Assembly: GCA_022706625.1 (NCBI GenBank) | Contig: JAKJCD010000115.1 | Span: 1-6,114 of the forward strand | Source of the DNA: Bacillota bacterium | GTDB lineage: Bacteria; Bacillota; Clostridia; Peptostreptococcales; Anaerovoracaceae | Direction of reading: 5' to 3' | DNA: 6,114 nucleotides | Shown: in pieces, positions 1 to 5,885 of the stretch | How positions within the stretch are numbered: the first letter of the stretch is position 1 | Layout: each line of letters begins with the position of its first letter | Notes under the pieces: model-generated | What the model saw: only the letters and a program-made list of their open reading frames with translations | Told to the model about the DNA's origin: nothing | Databases searched by the model: none | Program-made: the position numbers and the translations under genes

Positions 1-1
1 C

Positions 2-700
2 CCTGCGTTTATTGTAGACCCTGTGGTCGTAGATGAATTGGAACCCCTTGCTCGGATATCGGGTATGCCCGAAATTGAACGAACCAGCATTGTCCATTCA
101 CTTAATCAAAAGGCCGTTGCTAGAAAAGTCGCCAATGAAATGGGAAGCAGCTATGAAAAGCTGAATTTGATCATTGCGCATATGGGCGGCGGGATCACTG
201 TCGGCGCTCATAAATGCGGCAGGATAATCGATGTGAACAACGGCCTCGAAGACGGTCCTTTTTCTCCTGAAAGAGCCGGCGGACTTCCTTGTGTCAGCCT
301 TGCCAGGCTTTGTTACTCAGGAAAATATTCCTTTGAAGAAATCAAGAAGAAGCTGGTCGGCAAAGGGGGCTTGATGGGATATTTAGATACTAACGACGGA
401 ATGAAAATAAACGAAAGGATTAAAGAGGGGGACCTGCATGCACGGCTGATTTATGAAGCCATGGCTTATCAGGTAGCAAAAGAGATCGGATCGGCTGCCG
501 CCGTGCTTTGTGGCGATGTGGATGCAATAGTGCTGACCGGCGGGCTTGCCTATGATACAATGATTACCGATTGGATAACAGACCGGGTAAAATTTATAAG
601 TGAAGTAAAGCTGGTACCCGGCGAGGAAGAAATGGAGGCCCTTGCTCAAGGCGGACTTCGGGTGCTGCGGGGAGAAGAAAAAGAGAAAACCTATGTTTGA
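2..700 (+). CDS. buk: Butyrate kinase (possibly branched-chain fatty acid kinase), 5' end outside the window
   Basis: This enzyme transfers phosphate between butyryl (or isobutyryl/isovaleryl) phosphate and ADP, making ATP in the last step of acid formation in the cytoplasm. The reading frame is open to the left edge, so 232 residues are present of the roughly 355 usual for the family; the N-terminal third is missing. The visible part starts PAFIVDPVVVDELEPLARIS, a well-conserved butyrate kinase segment. Further on are HMGGGITVGAH (nt 179-211), DGPFSPERAGGLP, GKGGLMGYLDTNDG and the C-terminal LTGGLAYD (nt 533-556). These are signatures of the acetate/butyrate kinase (ASKHA) fold. A GTG at 23 lies inside the conserved region and is not the start. 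The last 8 nt overlap the next gene. The 2-oxoacid oxidoreductase downstream suggests branched-chain acyl phosphates as substrates, but sequence alone does not settle butyryl versus branched substrates. Confidence 0.93.
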   Translation, partial: PAFIVDPVVVDELEPLARISGMPEIERTSIVHSLNQKAVARKVANEMGSSYEKLNLIIAHMGGGITVGAHKCGRIIDVNNGLEDGPFSPERAGGLPCVSLARLCYSGKYSFEEIKKKLVGKGGLMGYLDTNDGMKINERIKEGDLHARLIYEAMAYQVAKEIGSAAAVLCGDVDAIVLTGGLAYDTMITDWITDRVKFISEVKLVPGEEEMEALAQGGLRVLRGEEKEKTYV

Positions 701-1379
701 TGTGCTTAAAGAGAAAAGGATCAATATTGTAACGGGACATTACGGAAGCGGCAAGACAGAATTTGCCGTGAATTATGCGTTGAAGCTGGCCGGCGCCGGA
801 GCCGGGGTTTCCATAGTTGACCTGGATATCGTAAACCCCTATTTCCGTTCCAGAGAGCTTGAGCCTTTGCTTAGCAAATACGGCATCAAGGTCATATCGT
901 CTTCCGTAGATTCACCGGCCCTTGAGGTCCCTGCCCTTTCCGCTGAAATATTTTCAGCATTCCGGAATGATGCTTCCCATGTTGTTTTCGATATGGGGGG
1001 AGACGATGCCGGCGCAAATGCGCTTGCAAGATATCACCGATACCTTGACAACAAGCCTTATGAAATGTTTTTCGTACTCAATGCCAACAGACATCTTACA
1101 AAAAGTGCGGAGGATGCGATAAAATATCTCAGATCGATCGAAGAAGCCTCGAAACAAAAGGTCTCTTCCATTGTCAATAATACTCATATGTGCGGACAGA
1201 CCGCTGCAGACGACATATTGAAAGGCCAGAGGCTGTGTGAAGAGGTTTCCGCAAGGACAAATTTACCAATAAAGTATACAATTATCAATAAAAAACTGTT
1301 AAATAAGAAATTATGCAGTATAATCAATAACGAGGTGTTTCCCATCGATATTTACCTGAAGAAACCGTGGGAGATATAA
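693..1379 (+). CDS. P-loop ATP-binding protein (CobQ/MinD-like fold), function unknown
   Basis: A 228-residue cytosolic nucleotide-binding protein. A Walker A motif, GHYGSGKT, is at residues 15-22. A switch-like strand with DLDIVNPYFRSRE is at 43-55, and a Walker B-like VVFDMGGDD is at 97-105. The layout is that of SIMIBI-class ATPases (CobQ/MinD/ParA relatives). Histidine 16 sits where MinD and ParA carry the signature lysine of the deviant Walker A. No membrane segment, metal-binding cysteine cluster or partner domain is visible. I chose ATG 693, which overlaps the buk stop in ATGTTTGA, because the P-loop then follows 14 residues from the N-terminus; an in-frame start at 642 would add 17 basic residues with no family look and overlap buk by 59 nt. 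The ribosome binding site is weak (AAGAGA 681-686, or GGGGAG 669-674, rather far), so translation is probably coupled to buk. I recall similar ATPases beside ferredoxin oxidoreductase genes in Clostridia, but their job is unknown to me. Confidence 0.85.
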   Translation: MFDVLKEKRINIVTGHYGSGKTEFAVNYALKLAGAGAGVSIVDLDIVNPYFRSRELEPLLSKYGIKVISSSVDSPALEVPALSAEIFSAFRNDASHVVFDMGGDDAGANALARYHRYLDNKPYEMFFVLNANRHLTKSAEDAIKYLRSIEEASKQKVSSIVNNTHMCGQTAADDILKGQRLCEEVSARTNLPIKYTIINKKLLNKKLCSIINNEVFPIDIYLKKPWEI

Positions 1380-1401
1380 AACCAGATTTTAGGAGGATAA
1401 A

Positions 1402-1614
1402 ATGGCAGGCAAAGTTGTTTTTGATGAAAAAAGATGTAAAGGCTGCGAGCTTTGCACGATTGCATGCCCTATAAAGATCATAAAGTTGAATGAAGAAAAG
1501 CCCAACCAGAAAGGCTATTACACGGCCTACGTGGAGGAAATGGACAAGTGCACAGGCTGCGCATCATGCGCTAGGATCTGCCCCGATGTTGTGATAACAG
1601 TCTACCGGTATTAA
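1402..1614 (+). CDS. 2[4Fe-4S] ferredoxin, delta subunit of 2-oxoacid:ferredoxin oxidoreductase
   Basis: A 70-residue electron-transfer subunit. It carries two classical CxxCxxCxxxCP motifs: Cys 12, 15, 18, 22 and Cys 50, 53, 56, 60. Each would bind one [4Fe-4S] cluster together with the usual crossover. It should pass electrons from the thiamine diphosphate (TPP) site of the beta subunit to free ferredoxin. Its length and its place directly before the alpha gene match the KorD/VorC-type subunit of four-gene KOR/VOR operons. A strong AGGAGG (1391-1396) lies 5 nt before ATG 1402. It is 22 nt after the ATPase gene and 20 nt before the alpha subunit gene. It could serve another enzyme, but the neighbours make the oxidoreductase assignment by far the most likely. 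Gene naming (korD, vorC, porD) differs between databases, so I leave the symbol empty. Confidence 0.92.
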   Translation: MAGKVVFDEKRCKGCELCTIACPIKIIKLNEEKPNQKGYYTAYVEEMDKCTGCASCARICPDVVITVYRY

Positions 1615-1634
1615 CGGATAAGGAGAGAAACTAA

Positions 1635-2702
1635 ATGTCAAAGGAACTTTGGAAAGGAAATGAAGCTATCGCGGAAGCCGCTGTAAGGGCCGGCTGCAAA
1701 TACTTTTTCGGTTATCCTATCACACCCCAAAACGAGATTTCAGAATATATGGCTTCCCGGCTGCCTGAGGTGGGGGGATGCTTTCTGCAAGCGGAGTCTG
1801 AAGTTGCTTCCATCAACATGGTCTACGGCGCCTCCGGAGCGGGAGCAAGAGTCATGACATCTTCATCCAGCCCCGGGATCAGCCTCATGCAGGAAGGGAT
1901 CAGCTACATAGCGGCGGCGGAGCTGCCCTGCGTAGTGGTTAATATCGTGAGGGGCGGTCCGGGCTTAGGAGGGATACAACCGGCCCAATCAGATTATTTT
2001 CAAGCTTGCAAGGGCGGAGGACACGGCGACTACAAGCTTGTGGTGCTGGCTCCCAATTCGGTGCAGGAGGCCGTGGATCTGGTCCAGGAGGCCTTCGACA
2101 TTGCCGACCTTTACAGGACCCCGGTTTTGGTTTTAGGGGACGGTATGATAGGGCAGATGATGGAGCCCGTTGAATTTTATCCCATACCTAAAAGAGAGCT
2201 CCCGGAAAAAAACTGGGCGGCTGACGGTACCAGGGGCAAAAGACCTCCCAACATCATAAATTCTCTTTATTTAAAAGCGGAAGAATGTGAAATAGAAAAC
2301 CTCAGGAGATATGAGAAGTATGCTGCCATTCAAAAGTCAGAGGTGAAATGCGAGACCTACAACCTGGAAAACGCCGAGGTCGTCTGTGTCGCTTACGGGA
2401 TGACCTCGCGGGTGGTCAGCAATGCCATCGACACCTTGGAGAAAGCCGGCATTAATGCCGGTCTCATTCGGCCGGTATCCTTGTGGCCCTTCCCTTCCGG
2501 CATAATAGCCGAGGTCGCTGCGCTTCCCGGAGTCAAAGCATTTTTAACCGTTGAAATGAGCATGGGCCAGATGGTTGAAGATGTAAGGCTTGCTGTATCC
2601 GGAAAAAAACCGGTCCATTTTTACGGCAGGACCGGAGGCATGGTTCCGGAAGTAAGTGCGGTAGTAAACGAAGTAAAGCGCATCACGGGGGAGGAGATTT
2701 AG
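1635..2702 (+). CDS. vorB: 2-oxoacid:ferredoxin oxidoreductase alpha subunit, VorB/KorA type
   Basis: This subunit of the thiamine diphosphate enzyme helps decarboxylate a 2-oxoacid and form acyl-CoA, with electrons going to ferredoxin. At 355 residues it has the usual length of the separate alpha subunit. Visible features are GYPITPQNEI (26-35, the hallmark YPITP motif), QAESEVASINM (52-62, holding the conserved glutamate region), SSSSPGISLM (76-85), NIVRGGPGLGG (103-113), then a second domain with AYGMTSR (253-259), GLIRPVSLWPFP (276-287) and GRTGGMVPEV (331-340). The last two resemble the 3-methyl-2-oxobutanoate (VOR) branch more than pyruvate enzymes, which agrees with butyrate kinase upstream. 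A 2-oxoglutarate or broad aromatic/branched specificity cannot be excluded. AGGAGAG at 1621-1627 precedes ATG 1635. The stop lies 4 nt before the beta gene. Confidence 0.9.
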   Translation: MSKELWKGNEAIAEAAVRAGCKYFFGYPITPQNEISEYMASRLPEVGGCFLQAESEVASINMVYGASGAGARVMTSSSSPGISLMQEGISYIAAAELPCVVVNIVRGGPGLGGIQPAQSDYFQACKGGGHGDYKLVVLAPNSVQEAVDLVQEAFDIADLYRTPVLVLGDGMIGQMMEPVEFYPIPKRELPEKNWAADGTRGKRPPNIINSLYLKAEECEIENLRRYEKYAAIQKSEVKCETYNLENAEVVCVAYGMTSRVVSNAIDTLEKAGINAGLIRPVSLWPFPSGIIAEVAALPGVKAFLTVEMSMGQMVEDVRLAVSGKKPVHFYGRTGGMVPEVSAVVNEVKRITGEEI

Positions 2703-2706
2703 CATC

Positions 2707-3453
2707 ATGAAAACAGTTTTTGAAAAGACAAAAGGACTTACCGATAAAGAACTCCACTATTGCCCCGGCTGCACTCACGGGATAATCCACAGGCTGATAG
2801 CGGAAGCCCTTGAAGAGCTGGATGTATTGGACGTAGCGGCAGGCATCGCTCCGGTGGGCTGTGCCGTATTTGCATATGATTACTTTAATTGTGATATGTA
2901 CGAAGCAGCCCACGGCAGAGCGCCGGCAGTTGCCACCGGCATCAAAAGGACCACCCCTGACCTTGTGACCTTCACATATCAAGGGGACGGGGACCTGGCA
3001 TCCATCGGTGCGGCGGAGATAGTTCACGCCGCCGGAAGAGGTGAAAAAATAACGACCATCTTCGTCAATAATGCCATATACGGCATGACCGGCGGGCAAA
3101 TGGCTCCCACCACTTTGATCGGGCAAAAGGCAACAACGGCCCCCCGCGGAAGGGATGAAGAACATACCGGCATGCCCCTTAGAATGTGCGAGATGCTGGC
3201 TACCATTCCAAAGGCGGTCTATGTGGAAAGGGTGGCAATGCACGACATAAAGCACATCATTCAGGCAAAGAAAGCGATCAAAAAAGCATTTCAATTGCAG
3301 ATTGAGGGAAAGGGTTTTACTTTTGTTGAAGTTCTTTCGACCTGCCCGACAAACTGGGGGAAAACTCCCGTAGAGGCTTTAGAATGGCTGGAGCGGAACA
3401 TGATCCCATACTTCCCTATAGGTAATTTCAGGACCGTCGAGGAGGGAAAATAA
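2707..3453 (+). CDS. vorA: 2-oxoacid:ferredoxin oxidoreductase beta subunit (thiamine diphosphate binding), VorA/KorB type
   Basis: This subunit of 248 residues binds thiamine diphosphate and Mg2+ and carries out the decarboxylation with the alpha subunit. YCPGCTHG (18-25) at the N-terminus is the conserved CPGC motif of KOR/VOR beta subunits. GIAPVGCAVF (46-55) and AHGRAPAVATGIKR (68-81) match the family. The TPP motif runs from GDGD (93-96) to NN (121-122), followed by YGMTGGQMAPTT (125-136). There is no extra C-terminal cysteine cluster of the kind pyruvate oxidoreductase beta subunits often have, so the iron-sulfur clusters come from the separate ferredoxin subunit. GGGGGAGGAG (2687-2696) is a strong ribosome binding site within the end of the alpha gene. 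The gamma gene begins one base after the stop, implying coupled translation and a fixed subunit ratio. Confidence 0.92.
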   Translation: MKTVFEKTKGLTDKELHYCPGCTHGIIHRLIAEALEELDVLDVAAGIAPVGCAVFAYDYFNCDMYEAAHGRAPAVATGIKRTTPDLVTFTYQGDGDLASIGAAEIVHAAGRGEKITTIFVNNAIYGMTGGQMAPTTLIGQKATTAPRGRDEEHTGMPLRMCEMLATIPKAVYVERVAMHDIKHIIQAKKAIKKAFQLQIEGKGFTFVEVLSTCPTNWGKTPVEALEWLERNMIPYFPIGNFRTVEEGK

Positions 3454-3454
3454 T

Positions 3455-4018
3455 ATGTTGCATAAAGTTATAATGGCCGGTTTCGGTGGTCAGGGCATAA
3501 TGACGGCGGGGAAAATACTGGCAGAGGCTGCGTTGAGGGAAGGCAGAAACGTTTCCTGGCTGCCCTCCTACGGGCCGGAGATGCGGGGCGGCACCGCAAA
3601 TTGCCACGTGATCATATCCGATGATCTTATAGGTAATCCGATAATATCCGAAGCCTCTGCTGTGATGGTCCTGAATCAGCCCTCCTTCGATAAATTTGGA
3701 AACAACGTAGTCTCCGGAGGCAAGCTTATCGTAAACAGTTCCCTAATCGCAGAAAAGAGCCCCAAAGATGATATAGGCACGGTCTATGTTCCCGCAAACG
3801 ATATCGCCGCTGAATTCGGCAACAAAAAGGTAATAAACATGATAATGCTGGGAGCCTATCTTAAGGCCACCGGAGTGGTGGAGATTTCCACCATTATGAA
3901 AATAGTTTCTGAAATCCTGGGTCAAAAGAATCCGGAATTGCTTAAGCTTAATCAAGATGCCATTTTAAAAGGCGCCGAACTGGCTGACGAGGCATTGGGC
4001 GGAGAGGCCGGGCGCTGA
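3455..4018 (+). CDS. 2-oxoacid:ferredoxin oxidoreductase gamma subunit
   Basis: A 187-residue gamma subunit, the usual length for KorC/VorD-type proteins, taking part in the coenzyme A step of the heterotetramer. GFGGQGIMTAG (9-19) is the family signature, followed by PSYGPEMRGGTANC (37-50) and LNQPSFDKF (73-81). GAGGAGGG at 3439-3446 lies 8 nt before ATG 3455. It is the last gene of the operon: its stop is followed by the 13-nt tandem units and a strong hairpin. The stop codon itself lies in the first degenerate 13-nt unit, so the final residues GGEAGR may have been reshaped by the repeat. All four subunits are intact with no frameshift. Confidence 0.92.
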   Translation: MLHKVIMAGFGGQGIMTAGKILAEAALREGRNVSWLPSYGPEMRGGTANCHVIISDDLIGNPIISEASAVMVLNQPSFDKFGNNVVSGGKLIVNSSLIAEKSPKDDIGTVYVPANDIAAEFGNKKVINMIMLGAYLKATGVVEISTIMKIVSEILGQKNPELLKLNQDAILKGAELADEALGGEAGR

Positions 4019-4076
4019 GATCGAACGAGGAAATTGCGCACTGAAATCCAGCACTCAGATCCAGCACTGAAATCAA
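4012..4076 (+). repeat. Five in-phase 13-nt tandem units at the operon end
   Basis: Three units are clear: GCACTGAAATCCA (4038-4050), GCACTCAGATCCA (4051-4063) and GCACTGAAATCAA (4064-4076). An earlier unit, GCGCTGAGATCGA (4012-4024), is in the same phase with three differences and contains the stop codon of the gamma subunit gene. The unit between them (4025-4037) keeps only about half the positions, including GAAAT. Because 13 is not a multiple of three, the TGA of units one, three and five falls in all three frames. The role is unknown; polymerase slippage before the terminator is the simplest origin. Confidence 0.7.
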
Positions 4077-4077
4077 T

Positions 4078-4140
4078 TAAATAGCCCTCGGATGATTATT
4101 TTCTTTAATCATCCGAGGGCTATTTATTTAGCTTTTCTGC
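4078..4140 (+). terminator. Rho-independent terminator of the buk/vor operon
   Basis: A perfect 21-bp stem (4078-4098 with 4106-4126), containing AGCCCTCGGATGATTA and its complement, encloses the 7-nt loop TTTTCTT. It is followed by TTTAGCTTTTCT, an interrupted T tract. It lies 59 nt after the gamma subunit stop. The A-rich bases on the left side would also give a U-rich tail if read from the other strand, so it may stop transcription in both directions. Confidence 0.88.
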
Positions 4141-4208
4141 AACGCTCCGCGGTCTTTCAGCCTCTCTGCTTCTCTCATATAGTTTTATAGTATTTAACAC
4201 CACATGCT

Positions 4209-4239
4209 GCATATTTATATATATATTTGCATATTTATA
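4209..4239. promoter_or_regulatory. Direct repeat at two-helical-turn spacing, possible operator
   Basis: GCATATTTATA occurs at 4209-4219 and again at 4229-4239, exactly 20 bp apart, so both copies face the same side of the helix. The copies end 9 bp before the -35 box of the next gene. The stretch from 4209 to 4230 is also an imperfect palindrome (GCATAT to ATTTGC, 9 of 11 pairs). The surroundings are very AT-rich, so a chance origin is possible. An activator or repressor site is inference. The rest of 4141-4316 shows no gene. Confidence 0.35.
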
Positions 4240-4248
4240 AATTTAGTA

Positions 4249-4277
4249 TTGCACATTCTTATTGCATTTGTTATTAT
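4249..4277 (+). promoter_or_regulatory. Sigma-A-type promoter for the acetyltransferase gene
   Basis: TTGCAC (4249-4254) and TATTAT (4272-4277) are separated by exactly 17 nt, each hexamer close to the consensus. Transcription would start near 4284, leaving a leader of about 33 nt. AAAGGAG (4302-4308) then lies 8 nt before ATG 4317. Confidence 0.75.
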
Positions 4278-4316
4278 GGTGAGAATAAAAACTATTAATT
4301 TAAAGGAGTACACGTA

Positions 4317-4769
4317 ATGTTAATCAGAAAAGCAAGTTTAACGGATTCGGAGACTATTTATGATTTAGTAAATTATTATGCAAATAAAGGATTGATGCTC
4401 TCTCGTTCAAGGAGTTCAATCTATGAATATATTAGAAACTACTCCGTTATGGAAATAAACGGACAAGTGGTTGGAATCGGGGCATTATCTATTTTTTGGT
4501 CTGATCTTGCGGAAATAAGGACTCTCGCGGTTAAAAAGAGCTTTTTAAGACAAGGTATCGGGAAAAAACTGGTTGAGCATTTTATCGAAGAAGCTAAAGA
4601 ATTAGGAATAAAAAAAATATTCACCCTTACATATCAGGAAGACTTTTTTGGAAAATGCGGCTTCCTTACCACAAACAAAGAAGAAATGCCTCATAAAATA
4701 TGGAAGGATTGTCTGGATTGTCCCAAGTTTCCAAATTGCGATGAGGTGCTTATGATCAAGAAGATTTAA
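4317..4769 (+). CDS. GNAT-family N-acetyltransferase, ArgA-like
   Basis: A 150-residue single-domain acetyltransferase that would move an acetyl group from acetyl-CoA to an amine in the cytoplasm. The N-terminus IRKASLTD is typical of GNAT proteins. The acetyl-CoA pyrophosphate loop is RQGIGK (78-83), preceded by the strand EIRTLAVKK (66-74). YQEDFFGKCGF (106-116) matches the GNAT C-terminal Y-x-x-x-F-F-x-x-x-GF pattern. The tail PHKIWKDCLDCPKFPNCDE is a form I associate with short ArgA-like proteins, stand-alone N-acetylglutamate synthases of about 150-170 residues. Its three cysteines (132, 135, 141) could bind metal or form disulfides. By hand count 4321-4740 is 35% G+C (147 of 420), against 58% for 1921-2100 in the vorB gene, so this gene may have a different origin. 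It has its own promoter. Arginine synthesis is a plausible role, but no arg neighbours are visible. Confidence 0.85.
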   Translation: MLIRKASLTDSETIYDLVNYYANKGLMLSRSRSSIYEYIRNYSVMEINGQVVGIGALSIFWSDLAEIRTLAVKKSFLRQGIGKKLVEHFIEEAKELGIKKIFTLTYQEDFFGKCGFLTTNKEEMPHKIWKDCLDCPKFPNCDEVLMIKKI

Positions 4770-4818
4770 CCGCAATGACTCCGGATTTATTAGGACTTTA
4801 AGGTTGTCTGCGATGCCG

Positions 4819-5745
4819 TTAAAACCATATCTCCCCTTTAGCCAAAATCGCCCCCGAACCTCCCACTCGTATCTTAATGTCCGACTCGTCGGGACCGACT
4901 GAGCTCATTACGATTGAAGGGCGGTTCATAGCCTCGCCTTGGAGGAACCTGCAGCCTGTTCCTGCATCAATAAGCGCATTTTTATAAAGATAATACGTCA
5001 AGCCCCCGTTTGCGGTTCCTGTTGCGGCTTCCTCATCGATCCCTACTGCCGGCCCAAAATTCCTGCAATAGGCTGTCACTTGCGAAAGATCGCAGGCTCC
5101 TTCGCAACAATTGCTTCCTATCAATCCCTCTCCAAGGGCAAAGGCGTGAACTCCTATGACATTATATTTTTTAGACAACTTCGTTAAAGCATGAAAATCT
5201 GGGTTTATACGTTGCAGAGCTTCTCTGTTTTCAACAGGGAGTATGATATCAGGCAAACCCGTGGATATTATTTCGGGATAAAGATCCCATTCCCCTTCCA
5301 ATGACACGCGGCCCTCATTTTCGCTAAGCCCCATCACCTCGTAGATCTCCTTCAAGGCGGTTCTGTCACGGATAACTTCGATGGCTTCCGGCGATGCCAT
5401 ATCCATCATTACAAATCCTCTCTCGAGGCTGACGTTCAATGTCCCGACATTCGTCTCCGCTTTATAATCACCGCTTGCAAGGCCTTCATCCCGCAAGGCG
5501 CAAAAAGTGGCTACCGTGGCATGTCCGCATAAGTCCACCTCTTCTGCGGGAGTGAAATATCGGAGCCGGAAGATTCCTCCCTCCTTTTTCTGAATGAATG
5601 CAGTTTCTGAATACCTCAGTTCGGCTGCTACATTCCGCATAGACGAATCATCAGGATATTCTGCGCCGTCCGGCAAAAGCACCACCCCCGCTGGATTCCC
5701 TCCAAAAACCTGCTCCGTAAAGGCATCCACAATATAGAACCGCAT
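4819..5745 (-). CDS. PhzF-family isomerase/epimerase-like protein
   Basis: A 308-residue protein of the PhzF family, whose fold is related to diaminopimelate epimerase and whose known member catalyses an isomerisation in phenazine synthesis. Most homologues have no known substrate. The N-terminus FYIVDAFTEQVFGGNPAGVV (3-22) is diagnostic. Glu 47 in YSETAF corresponds to the catalytic glutamate of PhzF. RYFTPAEEVDLCGHATVA (62-79) and EEAATGTANGGL (238-249) are the two other signature loops, the last being a variant of the common EDPATGSA. An unusual cysteine-rich stretch, CCEGAC, is at 213-218. AGGGGAGGTG (5750-5759 on this strand) sets ATG 5745. No phenazine or other biosynthetic genes are nearby, so the role is open. 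It ends 49 nt from the convergent acetyltransferase; I see no convincing terminator in that gap, only a weak TTTAAC/GTTAAA pairing spanning both stops. Confidence 0.92.
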   Translation of the reverse strand: MRFYIVDAFTEQVFGGNPAGVVLLPDGAEYPDDSSMRNVAAELRYSETAFIQKKEGGIFRLRYFTPAEEVDLCGHATVATFCALRDEGLASGDYKAETNVGTLNVSLERGFVMMDMASPEAIEVIRDRTALKEIYEVMGLSENEGRVSLEGEWDLYPEIISTGLPDIILPVENREALQRINPDFHALTKLSKKYNVIGVHAFALGEGLIGSNCCEGACDLSQVTAYCRNFGPAVGIDEEAATGTANGGLTYYLYKNALIDAGTGCRFLQGEAMNRPSIVMSSVGPDESDIKIRVGGSGAILAKGEIWF

Positions 5746-5795
5746 AATACACCTCCCCTGACCCGTAAGCCTGCATTATATTACTGAGTGATTTG

Positions 5796-5823
5796 ATTAT
5801 AGCAAATATTAAAGCAAAGTCTA
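5796..5823 (-). promoter_or_regulatory. Probable promoter of the PhzF-family gene
   Basis: Read on the minus strand, TATAAT (5801 down to 5796) is a perfect -10 box. TAGACT (5823 down to 5818), 16 nt upstream, matches four of six consensus -35 positions. Transcription would start around 5789, giving a leader of about 44 nt. A second TATAAT at 5780-5775 has no good -35 box. Confidence 0.5.
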
Positions 5824-5833
5824 CATTATAATA

Positions 5834-5879
5834 GCCGGTACAGATAAATTCTCCTACATCCTACGTCCTCTGCACCGGC
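5834..5879. repeat. Inverted repeat, potential hairpin
   Basis: GCCGGTACAG (5834-5843) and CTGCACCGGC (5870-5879) pair over ten positions with one mismatch around a 26-nt loop. The loop contains two near copies of CTACATC/CTACGTC. It lies just upstream of the PhzF promoter and immediately before the GGCAAGG array. It may be an old edge of a REP-like element; no T tract follows, so a terminator is unlikely. Confidence 0.45.
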
Positions 5880-5885
5880 TTCCTT

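Noticed and set aside
642..692. In-frame upstream start for the P-loop ATPase gene
   Set aside because: It would add a 17-residue basic stretch and overlap buk by 59 nt; the ATG at 693 gives the usual short lead into the Walker A motif.
383..724. Minus-strand open frame opposite buk
   Set aside because: It is a shadow of the conserved kinase frame with no family features.
2683..3294. Long open frame on the minus strand across the beta subunit gene
   Set aside because: It lies opposite a well-conserved TPP-binding gene, its translation is rich in Cys, His and Gly without any recognisable motif, and it lacks a convincing ribosome binding site.
4141..4208. Riboswitch, attenuator or small gene after the terminator
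   Set aside because: I found no small open frame with a ribosome binding site and no recognisable conserved RNA structure, and the promoter for the next gene lies downstream of this segment.
4770..4818. Shared terminator between the convergent acetyltransferase and PhzF genes
   Set aside because: Only TTTAAC/GTTAAA and CGCA/TGCG can pair, with a bulge and a long loop; there is no GC-rich stem with a T tract.
4939..5187. Plus-strand open frame inside the PhzF-family gene
   Set aside because: It is antisense to an intact, motif-bearing gene and has no good ribosome binding site.
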